Shown here one piece after another: positions 41,400-51,452 of a DNA stretch of 64,000 nt (position 1 is the first letter of the stretch; each line of letters begins with the position of its first letter). Position numbers and translations under genes: made by a program. Origin of the DNA: Inhella crocodyli. Its GTDB lineage: Bacteria; Pseudomonadota; Gammaproteobacteria; Burkholderiales; Burkholderiaceae_C. The stretch covers positions 62,001-126,000 of the forward strand of contig NZ_SACM01000004.1 of NCBI RefSeq assembly GCF_004004565.1, given 5' to 3'. The notes under the pieces were generated by a model, which saw only the letters and a list, made by a program, of their open reading frames with translations, ran no database searches and was not told the origin of the DNA.

Positions 41400-42211
41400 C
41401 GGAACAACCAGCGCAGCGGCGCCGGCGGCGCGAAGGGCTTCCAACGGCCGCTGGGCTGGGCCAGGCGGTCGGCGACGGCGTACAGCGCCAAGGGGTTCAC
41501 ACCCAGGCCGATGTGGCTGGCGGGCACGTGGACGTTCTCCACCTGGGGGGCCGGGGCATTGACGCTGCAGCGCCAGGCCACGACCCCGTCGGTGCGCGAG
41601 TAGATGCTGGTGCAGGGCACGGGCGGGGGCTCGCGCAGCGCGTCGAGCTGCTCGGGGTCGCTGCTGCTGTGCCCGCTGACCAGCTCGAAAAAGCGCCAGG
41701 CGTTGGTGGCGCGGGGGTGGCCGGTGAAGGGCGTGCCCAGGGTGACCACGCTGCGCACCATCTCGGGCACGCGTTTGGCCACCTCGCGGGCGTACAGGCC
41801 CCCCAAGCTCCAACCCACCAGGCTGACGCGACGGTGGTAGCGCGCGTAGGTGGCGCGCACGTCGGCCTCGCACTGGTCGAGCACGCCCGGGCGGGGCCCG
41901 AAATTGAAGCCCTGCTGCCAGGGCAGGGCCACGTGGCCAAGCTCGTCCAGCAGGTTGCGCAGGGGCAAGGTGGTCAGGTCGTTGGCGCCCAGGCCGGGGA
42001 AGACCAGCACCGGGTGCGTGTCGCCGCGTGGAAGGCGGCGCAGCAGGGGGCCGGCGGCGGCCATGGCGGCCAGCTCCCAGGGGGCGCGCGCCTCCATCAT
42101 CATCAGCAAGGCGTTGGGGGGCGACAGGGCGTCGAAGGCCTCGCGCACGCGCTCGGCGTCCGCGCCCCGGGGCGAGTCGGCCGAGGCCGACGAGGTGCTG
42201 GCTTGGAACAT
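41396..42211 (-). CDS. Alpha/beta hydrolase, lipase-like
   Basis: This 271-residue protein begins MFQASTSSASADSPRG. It carries a lipase-type fold: THPVLVFPGLGANDLTTLPLRNLL, then the nucleophile elbow SLVGWSLGGLYAREVAKR, TLGTPFTGHPRATNAW, YSRTDGVVAW for the acid, and a likely His in VPASHIGLGVNP. It resembles proteins found next to WS/DGAT wax ester synthases. No signal peptide is evident, so it may act in the cytoplasm on storage lipid. Its stop overlaps the GTG start of the next hydrolase. It lies 65 bases after the wax ester synthase gene. Confidence 0.88.
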   Translation of the reverse strand: MFQASTSSASADSPRGADAERVREAFDALSPPNALLMMMEARAPWELAAMAAAGPLLRRLPRGDTHPVLVFPGLGANDLTTLPLRNLLDELGHVALPWQQGFNFGPRPGVLDQCEADVRATYARYHRRVSLVGWSLGGLYAREVAKRVPEMVRSVVTLGTPFTGHPRATNAWRFFELVSGHSSSDPEQLDALREPPPVPCTSIYSRTDGVVAWRCSVNAPAPQVENVHVPASHIGLGVNPLALYAVADRLAQPSGRWKPFAPPAPLRWLFR

Positions 42212-42276
42212 CGTCCCGATGCTAGGCCGATGGCGCCCGGGGCGCAGCGGCATTTGCCCCAGTTTGGGGCCTTTTC

Positions 42277-43743
42277 TCAGTCGGCCGCGGCCAGTTCGAT
42301 GAATCCGTCGTACGCGGCGCGCAGATGCCCGGCCAGGGCGTCGATCTCGGGCAGCGCCTCACCGCAGGCGATCAGGCCCACTTCCAAGTGCTTTTCGTAG
42401 GTCTGGACGGTGACGTTCAGCGCGATGCCGTGCACCACGATGCTGGCCGGGGCATTGGTCAGCATGCGGGCGCCCGCCAGGTACAGGGGAACGTTGGGGC
42501 CCGGCACGTTGCTGATCACGAGGTTGACGATGGGCGGGATGCGTTCGGCCACGCCGCCCCAGGCGCGCGCCGCCGTGGACAGCAGCCAAGGCAGGCCGAT
42601 GGACGGGAAGTCGGTCGGCATCAGGCTCTTGAGCGCGCCCAGACCGCCTTTCATGTGCTCGGTGGCGGCGCGGATGTGGGCAAAGCGCTTCTTGGGATCG
42701 GCGATGTGCGTGCCCAGGCTCAGGCTGGTCATCGTGACTTGGTTGCCGGCGCTGGTGTCGCCGGCTTCGCGCATGGACACGGGCACGGCGGCGATGAGCG
42801 GCTTGCGCGGCAACTCGCCCGCGTCCTTCAGCAACTCGCGCAGCGCGGTGCTGCACAGGTAGAGCACCGCGTCGTTCAGGCTGGCGCCCAGGGCCTTGCG
42901 GGCCGCCTGCAGGGCAGGCAGCGGCAGGCTGATCGACGCGAAGCTGCGCGTGGCCGACACCGCCACGTTGAAGCGCGTGCGCGGCGCCAAATTCAGCATG
43001 CTGTGCGAGGCCGCGGATGCCACCTTGCCCGCGCCGGTGAAGCGGGCCAGCACGTTCTTGGCCGTCCGCGCCAGCGTGTGACCGGCGGCGCTGCCGGCCA
43101 CCTGCGTCAGCGTGCCGGCCGAGGCCGGCAGGGACTTGGCCAGGTCGATGAACTGCTTGGCCTGCTCGCTCAGCGCCAGGCGCCATTGGTCGACGGTGCC
43201 GAGTTGCACCTGCTTGGCGCGGCGGCGGCCCGGGGCGGGCAGCTCGCGCGGCTCGGGCGTGAGGTCCAGCAGCACCTCGGCCAGGGCGACGGCCGATTGG
43301 CCGTCGACGGCCGCGTGGTGCAGCTGGGTGTACAGGGCCACGCGCTTGCGCCCGTTGTCGCCGGGGGTCAGGTCTTCGAAGACGTGGAACTTCCACAGCG
43401 GCCGGTCGCGCGGCAGCAGCTCCACGTGCAGGCGCGCCACCTCGGCGTGCAGCGCGGCCAGGCCCGCGCCCGGCTCCAGGGTGTGCGGCACCACGTGCAC
43501 GCGCAGGTCGGGCATCACGTCCACCCACACCGGGTTGACGAGGTTGAGCGGCAGCTCGGCCAGTTGGCGGCGCAGCGCCGGTGCGTGCGGCAGCCGGGCC
43601 TGCAGGTGCTTGCGCAGCGCGTTGATCCACCGCCCGCGGAAGCCCGGCGGCAGCTCGAAGAGATGGAGCGCGCCGACGTGCATCGGCATCTCCGGCGTTT
43701 CCAGGTGCAGAAACAGGGCGTCGAGGCCCGGCACTTGCTTCAT
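42277..43743 (-). CDS. Wax ester synthase/diacylglycerol acyltransferase (WS/DGAT)
   Basis: This 488-residue bifunctional acyltransferase joins acyl-CoA to a long-chain alcohol or diacylglycerol, giving wax esters or triacylglycerol. The catalytic motif HHxxxDG is exact as HHAAVDG (142-148), preceded by PLWKFHVFE. The family motifs SLNDAVLYLCSTALRELL (ND motif), ISNVPGPNVPLYLAGA and a PVSMR segment are all present. Length is typical. It heads a leftward unit with two hydrolases and two cyclases. The acyl-CoA synthetase at 34588 could supply substrate. Neutral lipid storage by this organism is an inference. Confidence 0.93.
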   Translation of the reverse strand: MKQVPGLDALFLHLETPEMPMHVGALHLFELPPGFRGRWINALRKHLQARLPHAPALRRQLAELPLNLVNPVWVDVMPDLRVHVVPHTLEPGAGLAALHAEVARLHVELLPRDRPLWKFHVFEDLTPGDNGRKRVALYTQLHHAAVDGQSAVALAEVLLDLTPEPRELPAPGRRRAKQVQLGTVDQWRLALSEQAKQFIDLAKSLPASAGTLTQVAGSAAGHTLARTAKNVLARFTGAGKVASAASHSMLNLAPRTRFNVAVSATRSFASISLPLPALQAARKALGASLNDAVLYLCSTALRELLKDAGELPRKPLIAAVPVSMREAGDTSAGNQVTMTSLSLGTHIADPKKRFAHIRAATEHMKGGLGALKSLMPTDFPSIGLPWLLSTAARAWGGVAERIPPIVNLVISNVPGPNVPLYLAGARMLTNAPASIVVHGIALNVTVQTYEKHLEVGLIACGEALPEIDALAGHLRAAYDGFIELAAAD

Positions 43744-43779
43744 CGATGGCTCCCGGCCCCAAGCGGGGTCCGAGCCATC

Positions 43780-45470
<1,691 letters not shown>

Positions 45471-45474
<4 letters not shown>

Positions 45475-46496
45475 TCCAGGCCTCGCAGCTTCGGGTCGAG
45501 CGCGTCGCGCAGCGCGTCGGTGAACAGGGCGAAGGCGGTGACGAACACGGCCATCGAGAAGGTCACGGCGGCCAGCTGCCACCAGTAGCCGAGGATCAAT
45601 TCGCTTTGTGCTTCGGACAGCATCGTGCCCCAGCTGACCTGGTCGACGCTGACGCCCAGCCCGAGGTAGCTCAAGATGACTTCGCTCTTGATGAAGCCCA
45701 CCACCAGCAGGCTCAGCTGCACCAGGGACACGTGCGAGACGTTGGGCAGGATGTGCTTGAAGATGCGCGAGGGCACGCTGGCGCCGATGGCCTCGGCCGA
45801 GCGCACGTACTCGCGCTGGCGGTGCTTCATGAACTCGGCACGCACCAGGCGGTACACGCCGGTCCACCCGGTCAGGCCCAAGATCATCACCACGCTCAAG
45901 ATGCCGCGGCCGAAGATCACCGCGAAGGCAAAGATCAGCAAGATGGACGGGATGGCGGTGAAGACGTTGTAGACCCACTCCAAGAGGTCGCCCACCTTGC
46001 CGCCGAAGAAGCCGCTGATGGCCCCGAGCAGCGTGCCGATGGTGGTGGCCACCAAGGCGGCCAGCAGGCCCACCACGATGGACACCTCGGCGCCCTTGAT
46101 GACCTTTTGCAGGATGTCGCGGCCCAGGCGGTCGCCGCCCAAGATCAAGGTCTCGGCGCGCGGTGCCTCCTCGGTCTTGTACTTCAGGGCGGCCTCGTCC
46201 CATTCTTTGTACTTGGGGGCGAGGGGGTCGATGTCGGAGATGTCGACGTTCGGTCCCTTGGGCACGGCGATCACGCCCACGGCCTCGGCCGGCTGCGGTC
46301 CCACCAGGTGCGGCGGCGCGTTGGGCACGCCGATTTCCTTCTGCCAGTCCTTGGCGACCAAGTCGGCCGCGGCCAGGACCACGAGCAGCGCGAAGGCGCT
46401 GACGATGGCCAGGCAGACCATGCCGACGCGGTCGGCCTTCAGGCGCTTCCAGGCCAGGGCCCAGACGCCCTGAGATTGCGTTGCGGCGGCACTCAT
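45471..46496 (-). CDS. ABC transporter permease, DppC/OppC type
   Basis: This 341-residue inner-membrane permease has an N-terminal helix (about 27-48), a periplasmic stretch of about 70 residues, then five helices with the coupling motif EYVRSAEAIGASVPSRIFKHILPN. The long loop between helix 1 and GGDRLGRDILQKVIKGAEVS is typical of the DppC branch, somewhat extended here. It overlaps the upstream permease stop and the downstream ATPase start by 4 bases each. It works with the products of 46493-47431 and 43780-45474. Confidence 0.93.
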
Positions 46497-47431
46497 TTCA
46501 GAACGACTCGCGGATCGACCAGCTTGTAGAGCAGGTCGGTGATCAGGTTGACCACCATGGTGATGGCGGCCAGGTAGATGGCAAAGGCCTGGATGACGGG
46601 GTAGTCAGAGCGGTTGACGGCCAGCAGGATCTCGCGGCCCAAGCCTGGGATGGAGAAAAAGACCTCGATCAGGAAGGAGCCCACGAACACGCCCGGCAGC
46701 AGCACCGAGACGTTGGTCATGATGGGGATCAGCGCGTTGCGCAGCACGTGGCGCATCAGCACCTTGCCCTCGGTCAGGCCCTTGGCGCGGGCGGTGCGCA
46801 CGTAGTCGTGGCCCAACTCGTCCAGGAAGAAGCTGCGGTACAGGCGGGTCTGCGGGGCCAGCGCCACCAGGCTGACCACGATGATGGGCAGCGGCGCGTA
46901 GGTGCTGAGGTTGGTCCAGAAGCTGTCGGTCCAGCCCTGCACCGGGAACCAGCCCAGCCGGAAGGCGAACAGGTACTGGAAGACGATCACGTAGACCAGC
47001 AGCGAGATGGACACCGCCACCGTGGTGACCACCATCACCGCGCGGTCGGTCAGGCTGCCGCGCACGTAGGCCACGCCCATGGCCAGGGGGATGGCCAACA
47101 GCACTTCCAGCAACAGGATGGGGATCATCACCGTGAGGGTGGCCGGCATGCGCGACGCGAACAGCTGGCTCACCGGCTCGTTGGTGGCCCAGCTCTTGCC
47201 CCAGTCAAAGGTGACGATCTGCTTGATGAAGATCAGCAGCTGCTCGGCCGTGGACTTGTTCAGGCCCAGCTGTTCACGGATGGACTGGATCTGTTCTTCG
47301 GTGGCCGCCAGGCCGCCCAGGATCTCGGCGGGATCGCCACCGAACCACTTGAACAGGAAAAACACCAGCAGCACGACCCCCAGCAGCGTGGGAATCATTT
47401 GCCACAGGCGCCGGATCAGATAAGCCGCCAT
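46493..47431 (-). CDS. ABC transporter permease, DppB/OppB type
   Basis: This 312-residue permease begins MAAYLIRRLWQMIPTLLGVVLLVFFLFKWFGGDP, the classic DppB start. It has six helices and the coupling motif DYVRTARAKGLTEGKVLMRHVLRNALIPIMT. It is the first gene of the three-gene transporter unit. No solute-binding protein gene is adjacent; the nearest family-5 binding proteins lie at 54532-59920 on the same strand and are candidates. The terminator at 47465-47492 separates it from the preceding leftward operon. Confidence 0.93.
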   Translation of the reverse strand: MAAYLIRRLWQMIPTLLGVVLLVFFLFKWFGGDPAEILGGLAATEEQIQSIREQLGLNKSTAEQLLIFIKQIVTFDWGKSWATNEPVSQLFASRMPATLTVMIPILLLEVLLAIPLAMGVAYVRGSLTDRAVMVVTTVAVSISLLVYVIVFQYLFAFRLGWFPVQGWTDSFWTNLSTYAPLPIIVVSLVALAPQTRLYRSFFLDELGHDYVRTARAKGLTEGKVLMRHVLRNALIPIMTNVSVLLPGVFVGSFLIEVFFSIPGLGREILLAVNRSDYPVIQAFAIYLAAITMVVNLITDLLYKLVDPRVVLK

Positions 47432-47464
47432 GGGTCGGCCCCTTCTTCGTCTAACGCACCCACC

Positions 47465-47492
47465 AACAAAACGAACCCCGCCGAAGCGGGGT
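47465..47492 (-). terminator. Terminator of the sigma/anti-sigma operon
   Basis: ACCCCGC CGAA GCGGGGT is a perfect 7-base stem with a stable loop. Read leftward it is followed by TCGTTTTGTT. It sits 130 bases after the stop of the leftward gene at 47623 and ahead of the ABC operon. Confidence 0.7.
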
Positions 47493-47622
47493 GTGAAAGC
47501 GATCCGAGCTCCCCAAGAGAGCGGGAATCGGCGCGGAGTCTAGGCGAGAAGCCTGGCTTCGCCGATGGGGTAAGCCTGGGTCCGGTGAGGGAATCCGGCC
47601 CCGGGCCTGGGGGACCGACGGC

Positions 47623-48849
47623 TCAGGCCTTGGGCTTGGCGGGGGCGGCGGGCGCCGCCGGCGCGCTGGGGGCGGCCTTGGGGCCGGCCGGCCGGCGCAA
47701 GGGCTGCTGCTCGTAGTCGACCGGCACCTTCATCAGCGCCGGGTCGGGCTCGCCGCGCTTGAGCTGCTCCAGCCGGTAGCTCACCTCGCCGCTGCGCGGA
47801 TCGCTGTCCTTGCTGCTGACGGTGAGCATCAGCTCGGGGCTCTTCCAGACCTCGCGCACGGTGACGATGGGCTTTTCGTTGCCGATCTTGCCGGCCTCGA
47901 GGGTCCACGTGGTGCGCTCGCCGTTCACCTTCACGCCGTCGATTTCTTTGGCCGGCAGGGCCGTGGTCACGCCCTCGCCGCGGGGCATCAGCCCGTGCAT
48001 GGGCAGGGGCGGCAGCGGCGGCATGGGCGGCATCGGGGGCATGGCGCCCATCGCCGGCAAATCGCTAAGGCGGACGACGCGCACCTCGCGGTGGCGCTGC
48101 GGCTCGCCGGCGCCCTCGCGCACCACGATCTCGCGCTCCACCACCACGCCGGGCTCGGCCGCAGCCTTGCCTTCGGGCTTGCCCTCCGCCTTGCCCGGGG
48201 CGGGGGCGCGCTGCCAGTCGAACTGCGCGCGCTGGGCCAGCTCGCGGGCCCATTCGCCCCAGCGTTCGCTGTTGGCGCGCATGCGCTCGCTCAAGGCCTG
48301 GTGCTGCCGCGCCTGGTCCTGGAACAGTTCCGCGTGCGCCGAGCGCACTTGGATCAGGGGGCGGGCGATCTTCTTGTCGGGGTCCAGCACCCACTGGGTG
48401 CGCGCCACCGGGTCGCTCAGGTAGATGCGGCGTGGGCCGCCCTCGACCTGCACCTCGCGCCGGGTGCGGCCCTCGCCGTCGCGGCACAGGGGCGTGCTTT
48501 GGCGTTTGACGATGCGGTTGCCATCGGCCAGCACCTGCACGGTCTCGTGCACGGCGGTGGCGCAGTAGGGCGCCCCTTTGACCACGGCCTCGCGGCCCAG
48601 CTCGCGCCCCGCGAAGCCGAAGAACGGGTCGTCGAACTCGGCCGCCAGCGCCATTTGCGCGGCCATGGGGGCCAGCTCGGCCATCGCGTGCCGCGCTTGG
48701 GCGGCGGCGTGTTGGGCCAGGTCCCGCGCCATGCGGGCGTGCACCTCCACGTCCACCGCGGCGGGTGCCTGGGGGGCTGCCGGCGGGGTTTGGGCGAGGG
48801 CGGGCCCGGCGACCGAGGCGCACAAAAGCAAGGCAGGAATGGTTTTCAA
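47623..48849 (-). CDS. Exported Pro/Met-rich protein of the ECF sigma operon
   Basis: A 408-residue protein of unknown function. The TTG start at 48849 is chosen because AGGAG lies 7 bases upstream and a good signal peptide follows at once (MKTIPALLLCASVAGPALAQ); an ATG at 48879 is the alternative. The middle contains RIYLSDPVARTQWVLDPDKKIARP and a Met/Pro repeat (MPPMPPMPPLPPLPM). The end is Pro/Ala/Lys-rich. It may be a periplasmic sensor or target of the sigma/anti-sigma pair encoded upstream. Met-rich tracts sometimes bind copper or act in oxidation response, but nothing proves it here. Confidence 0.78.
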   Translation of the reverse strand: MKTIPALLLCASVAGPALAQTPPAAPQAPAAVDVEVHARMARDLAQHAAAQARHAMAELAPMAAQMALAAEFDDPFFGFAGRELGREAVVKGAPYCATAVHETVQVLADGNRIVKRQSTPLCRDGEGRTRREVQVEGGPRRIYLSDPVARTQWVLDPDKKIARPLIQVRSAHAELFQDQARQHQALSERMRANSERWGEWARELAQRAQFDWQRAPAPGKAEGKPEGKAAAEPGVVVEREIVVREGAGEPQRHREVRVVRLSDLPAMGAMPPMPPMPPLPPLPMHGLMPRGEGVTTALPAKEIDGVKVNGERTTWTLEAGKIGNEKPIVTVREVWKSPELMLTVSSKDSDPRSGEVSYRLEQLKRGEPDPALMKVPVDYEQQPLRRPAGPKAAPSAPAAPAAPAKPKA

Positions 48850-48875
48850 GGTTCTCTCCTGAAACAACACGGGGG

Positions 48876-49421
48876 TCATTGCACGAAGCGCACGGCCAGC
48901 AGCTGCCCGCTGGGGTGCACCATCAACTCGGCCTGCACGGGCTGCTCGGCCCGCGCGGCGTCGAACGGCAGGCCCATCAGGGCCAGGCGCTCGCGCGGCA
49001 GCTGCGCGGGCACCAAGAGCACGGGCGCCTGGGCCTGCTGGGCCAGGGCGCGGCGCCACTCGTCGTGAGAGACGAGCGGCAGGAAGCCGGTGTCGGCCAC
49101 GTCCATCGGCGTGGGGGCCGGCGCCAAGGCGCGCCCGGGCGGGCCCACCAAGATGGCGCCGAGCACGAGCCCCAGGGCCAAGGCGAAGCCGCCGCCCCAG
49201 CGACCCCAACGGCCCCAAGCCGCGCGGCGCCAGCGCAACGCAGCTCCGCTGGCGGGTTGGGCCGCCAGAACAGGGTGGGCGTCGCGCACCTCGCGCAGGC
49301 GCGCCAGCACCGCGGCGTCGTCGGCGCTGCTGGGGCCTTGCGCGGCGAGCTCGCGCCGGGCCTGGGCCAAGGCCGCACTCAGGGTGCGCGGGCCGGGGGA
49401 GGAATGGGGGGCGGTGCTCAT
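48876..49421 (-). CDS. Probable anti-sigma factor (membrane protein)
   Basis: This 181-residue protein has a cytosolic N-terminal part (about 1-85), one membrane helix (about 89-108, WGGGFALALGLVLGAILV) and a periplasmic tail. The layout and position directly after an ECF sigma gene, with a 4-base overlap (ATGA), suggest an anti-sigma factor. A zinc-type HxxxCxxC motif is not present, so this is from gene context rather than sequence signature. The following exported protein gene starts 26 bases on. Confidence 0.72.
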   Translation of the reverse strand: MSTAPHSSPGPRTLSAALAQARRELAAQGPSSADDAAVLARLREVRDAHPVLAAQPASGAALRWRRAAWGRWGRWGGGFALALGLVLGAILVGPPGRALAPAPTPMDVADTGFLPLVSHDEWRRALAQQAQAPVLLVPAQLPRERLALMGLPFDAARAEQPVQAELMVHPSGQLLAVRFVQ

Positions 49422-50062
49422 GGGGGGTCTCCAGCGCCCAACAGCAGGGCGAGGCGATGGCGCGCGCGGTGCAAGCGCGTGCGCAACACGTCGGTGCTGA
49501 CGCCGGCCACGCGGGCGGCGTCGTCGTAGCTTCGTTCTTGCAGGTCGACCAAGGTCAGCGCCTCGCGCTGGCTCCAGGGCAGGCGGCGGATGGCGGCCCA
49601 CAGCGCGGCACTGTCTTGCGCGCGCACCAAGAGGGCGTCCGTCGCCGGGGCCAAGGGCTGGCCGCTGGCGTCGGCCGGATCGCCGCCCTCGGCCAGGTCG
49701 TCCACCTCGGTGCCGCCGGCGGATTGCACGAGGCGGCGCGCCTCGCGCCAGCGCGCCAGCAGTTGGTGCCGGGCGATGCCGGCCAGGTACGCGCCCAGGC
49801 TGCCCCGGCCGGGCTCGAAGGCCTCGGGCCGCTGCAGCAGCTGGGCGAAGGCCTCTTGCATCGCGTCCAGCGCCGCGGCCTCGTCGCCGCACAAGGCCAG
49901 GGCGTAGCGGTACACGGGGCCGGATTCGCGCCGGTAGAGCAGGCTCAGCGCCGCCTCGTCGCCCGCCAAGGCCCGCGCCAAGAGCGCGGCCTCGTCGCCG
50001 CCCCGACCGGGGGTGGCGGCGACGAATCCGAGGCGCGACAGCCAGCTCATGCGCGACAGCAT
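49418..50062 (-). CDS. ECF-type RNA polymerase sigma factor
   Basis: This 214-residue sigma-70 family protein has region 2 (ALAGDEAALSLLYRRESGPVYRYALALCGDEAAALDAMQEAFAQLL) and region 4 (AAIRRLPWSQREALTLVDLQERSYDDAARVAGVSTDVLRTRLHRARHRL). No region 1.1 or 3 is present, as in ECF factors. The conserved linker is longer than usual, with about 30 acidic and Gly-rich residues. It should direct transcription of its own operon and others in response to an envelope signal relayed by the next gene. ATG at 50062 or 50050 are both possible. Confidence 0.9.
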   Translation of the reverse strand: MLSRMSWLSRLGFVAATPGRGGDEAALLARALAGDEAALSLLYRRESGPVYRYALALCGDEAAALDAMQEAFAQLLQRPEAFEPGRGSLGAYLAGIARHQLLARWREARRLVQSAGGTEVDDLAEGGDPADASGQPLAPATDALLVRAQDSAALWAAIRRLPWSQREALTLVDLQERSYDDAARVAGVSTDVLRTRLHRARHRLALLLGAGDPP

Positions 50063-50134
50063 GGCAGCAAGGCCGGGGGGCAGCAGGGGGTCATGCCCCG
50101 TATGGCAACGAGCCCCTGGCGGCGTTACCTGGTG

Positions 50135-50153
50135 AAAACCCGCAATTGCGGTT
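50135..50153 (-). terminator. Terminator of the channel gene
   Basis: Directly after the leftward stop codon, the 12-base palindrome CCGCAATTGCGG is flanked by A and T residues. Read leftward it is followed by GTTTTC. Confidence 0.6.
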
Positions 50154-51029
50154 TCAGGCCTTGGGGCGGCTCGCCGTGTCTTGCTGGTGGCGCAGCTGCT
50201 GCACGTGGGCCAGCAGGTCCTTGGCGCTTTGGCGGCCGATGGTGGCCTCGGCCAGCAGGAAACCCCCGACCTCGCCGATGCCCACGATGTCGTTCGCGCC
50301 CGCCATCTCCAGGTAGGCGCGCTGCGACGGGTCCAGCAGTTCTGCGATGACGGTCGCCCGGGGGTTGCACTGGCGGACCACCATGCAGTTGACGGCGGTC
50401 AGCGCGTCGGCGTGGGTCTTTTCGCCGTAGTTCGCCAGCACCACCACGGTGTCGGCCTCGGCCAGGGCGGAGCGTTCGATGGCCTCGCCGCGCAACGGGT
50501 AGGGCGAGCGGTTGAAGAACACGAGCGGGTCGCTGCTGGGTTTGGCCTCGAGCTCGGCCACGACCACGACCGGCACCTTGGCCCAGCGCGCCTCGCTGCG
50601 CAGGGTGTGCACGATCTGCGGGCCCTTGAGGTTCCATCCGACGATGACCACGTGGCGTTGAAAGCGGTGCATGCGCAACCCCATGTCTTCGCGCACCTTG
50701 TGTTCGATCAGCAAGGCGGCCGCCAAGGCGCAAAGCAGGGCCGTCAAGAGTTTGGAGCTGAACATCGCAAAGCCCAGGGCCATGCGGCCGGGCAGGGTTT
50801 GCGGCGCGATGCCCACCTCGCCCGAGGTCATCATGGACGCCAGCATGTAGAAGACCGCGTCGCCCACGGTCTGCACGCGGCGGTGGGCGCCGGCCTCGAA
50901 GGCCACCAGCACCAAGGCGCAGCCCAGCCACACGAGCACGAAGATCAGCAGCAGCTGCGTGGCCAGGCGCACCCGGGCCTTGGACATCATCACCAAGAAC
51001 AGGTGCCGAAGTAGGACGCCGGATGGCAT
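50154..51029 (-). CDS. RCK-domain ion channel with atypical pore
   Basis: This 291-residue protein has two membrane helices (about 22-44 and 83-108) with a pore loop between, followed by a TrkA-N/RCK domain with the nucleotide-type motif VVIVGWNLKGPQI. The arrangement matches two-helix K+ channels with a cytosolic RCK gate. The filter is TSGEVG (68-73) in place of TVGYGD, so K+ selectivity is doubtful. A GGAGGGG ribosome site precedes the ATG at 51029. Its relatives may include CASTOR/POLLUX-like channels, but this rests on memory of the RCK layout. Ion selectivity must be treated as unknown. Confidence 0.85.
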   Translation of the reverse strand: MPSGVLLRHLFLVMMSKARVRLATQLLLIFVLVWLGCALVLVAFEAGAHRRVQTVGDAVFYMLASMMTSGEVGIAPQTLPGRMALGFAMFSSKLLTALLCALAAALLIEHKVREDMGLRMHRFQRHVVIVGWNLKGPQIVHTLRSEARWAKVPVVVVAELEAKPSSDPLVFFNRSPYPLRGEAIERSALAEADTVVVLANYGEKTHADALTAVNCMVVRQCNPRATVIAELLDPSQRAYLEMAGANDIVGIGEVGGFLLAEATIGRQSAKDLLAHVQQLRHQQDTASRPKA

Positions 51030-51153
51030 GCGCTGCCCCTCCTTGTCCCGCGCGGGCCGCGGGCGATTCGAATGTAGGCAGCCGCCTGGGTCGCGGCCAA
51101 GGGGGCGGCTTTCACTTGTTCGCGGGCGCGCGGCACTAGTTGGCGCGAAGGCG

Positions 51154-51170
51154 CCCCAAGGGGGCGCTCA
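51154..51170 (+). repeat. Second copy of the 17-base core of the intergenic repeat
   Basis: CCCCAAGGGGGCGCTCA here is identical to 3808-3824. It directly abuts the decayed MipA/OmpV remnant, so the element may mark the left break point of that decay. Confidence 0.6.
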
Positions 51171-51430
51171 TGCCCTTGGGCGCCGTGGGGACGGCCGACC
51201 CCGCCGGGCACAGCAAGGGCCAGAAACTCAAGCTCGGCTGGTAGCAGCGCGTGCCCTTGGGCGAATGGATGCTGGACTTGGGCACCCGGGCCGACTGCCG
51301 CGTGACGCCGCAGCACAGCCTGTTCGCCGACCTCGGCGTGGTGGCCTACGGCGACCGCTTCGCCGCCAGCCCCCTGGTGGACCGCCGCACCGTGCCCAGC
51401 GTGCGCGTGGGCTGGTTGGCGCGGTTCTGA
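51170..51430 (+). pseudogene. Remnant of a MipA/OmpV outer-membrane protein gene
   Basis: One frame reads through the whole stretch with a single internal TAG at 51242-51244. Before it stands ADPAGHSKGQKLKLGW. After it come QRVPLGEWMLDLGTRAD, CRVTPQHSLFADLGVVAYGD and SPLVDRRTVPSVRVGWLARF. The last part matches the C-terminal barrel strands of MipA/OmpV scaffold proteins, including the SPLVDR motif and the terminal Phe. The YYYGV region that should lie in the middle is missing, so there is an internal deletion as well as the stop. The N-terminal half is absent. Non-functional. Confidence 0.72.
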
Positions 51431-51452
51431 CGCGCGCGGCCGGCGCAGGCCG

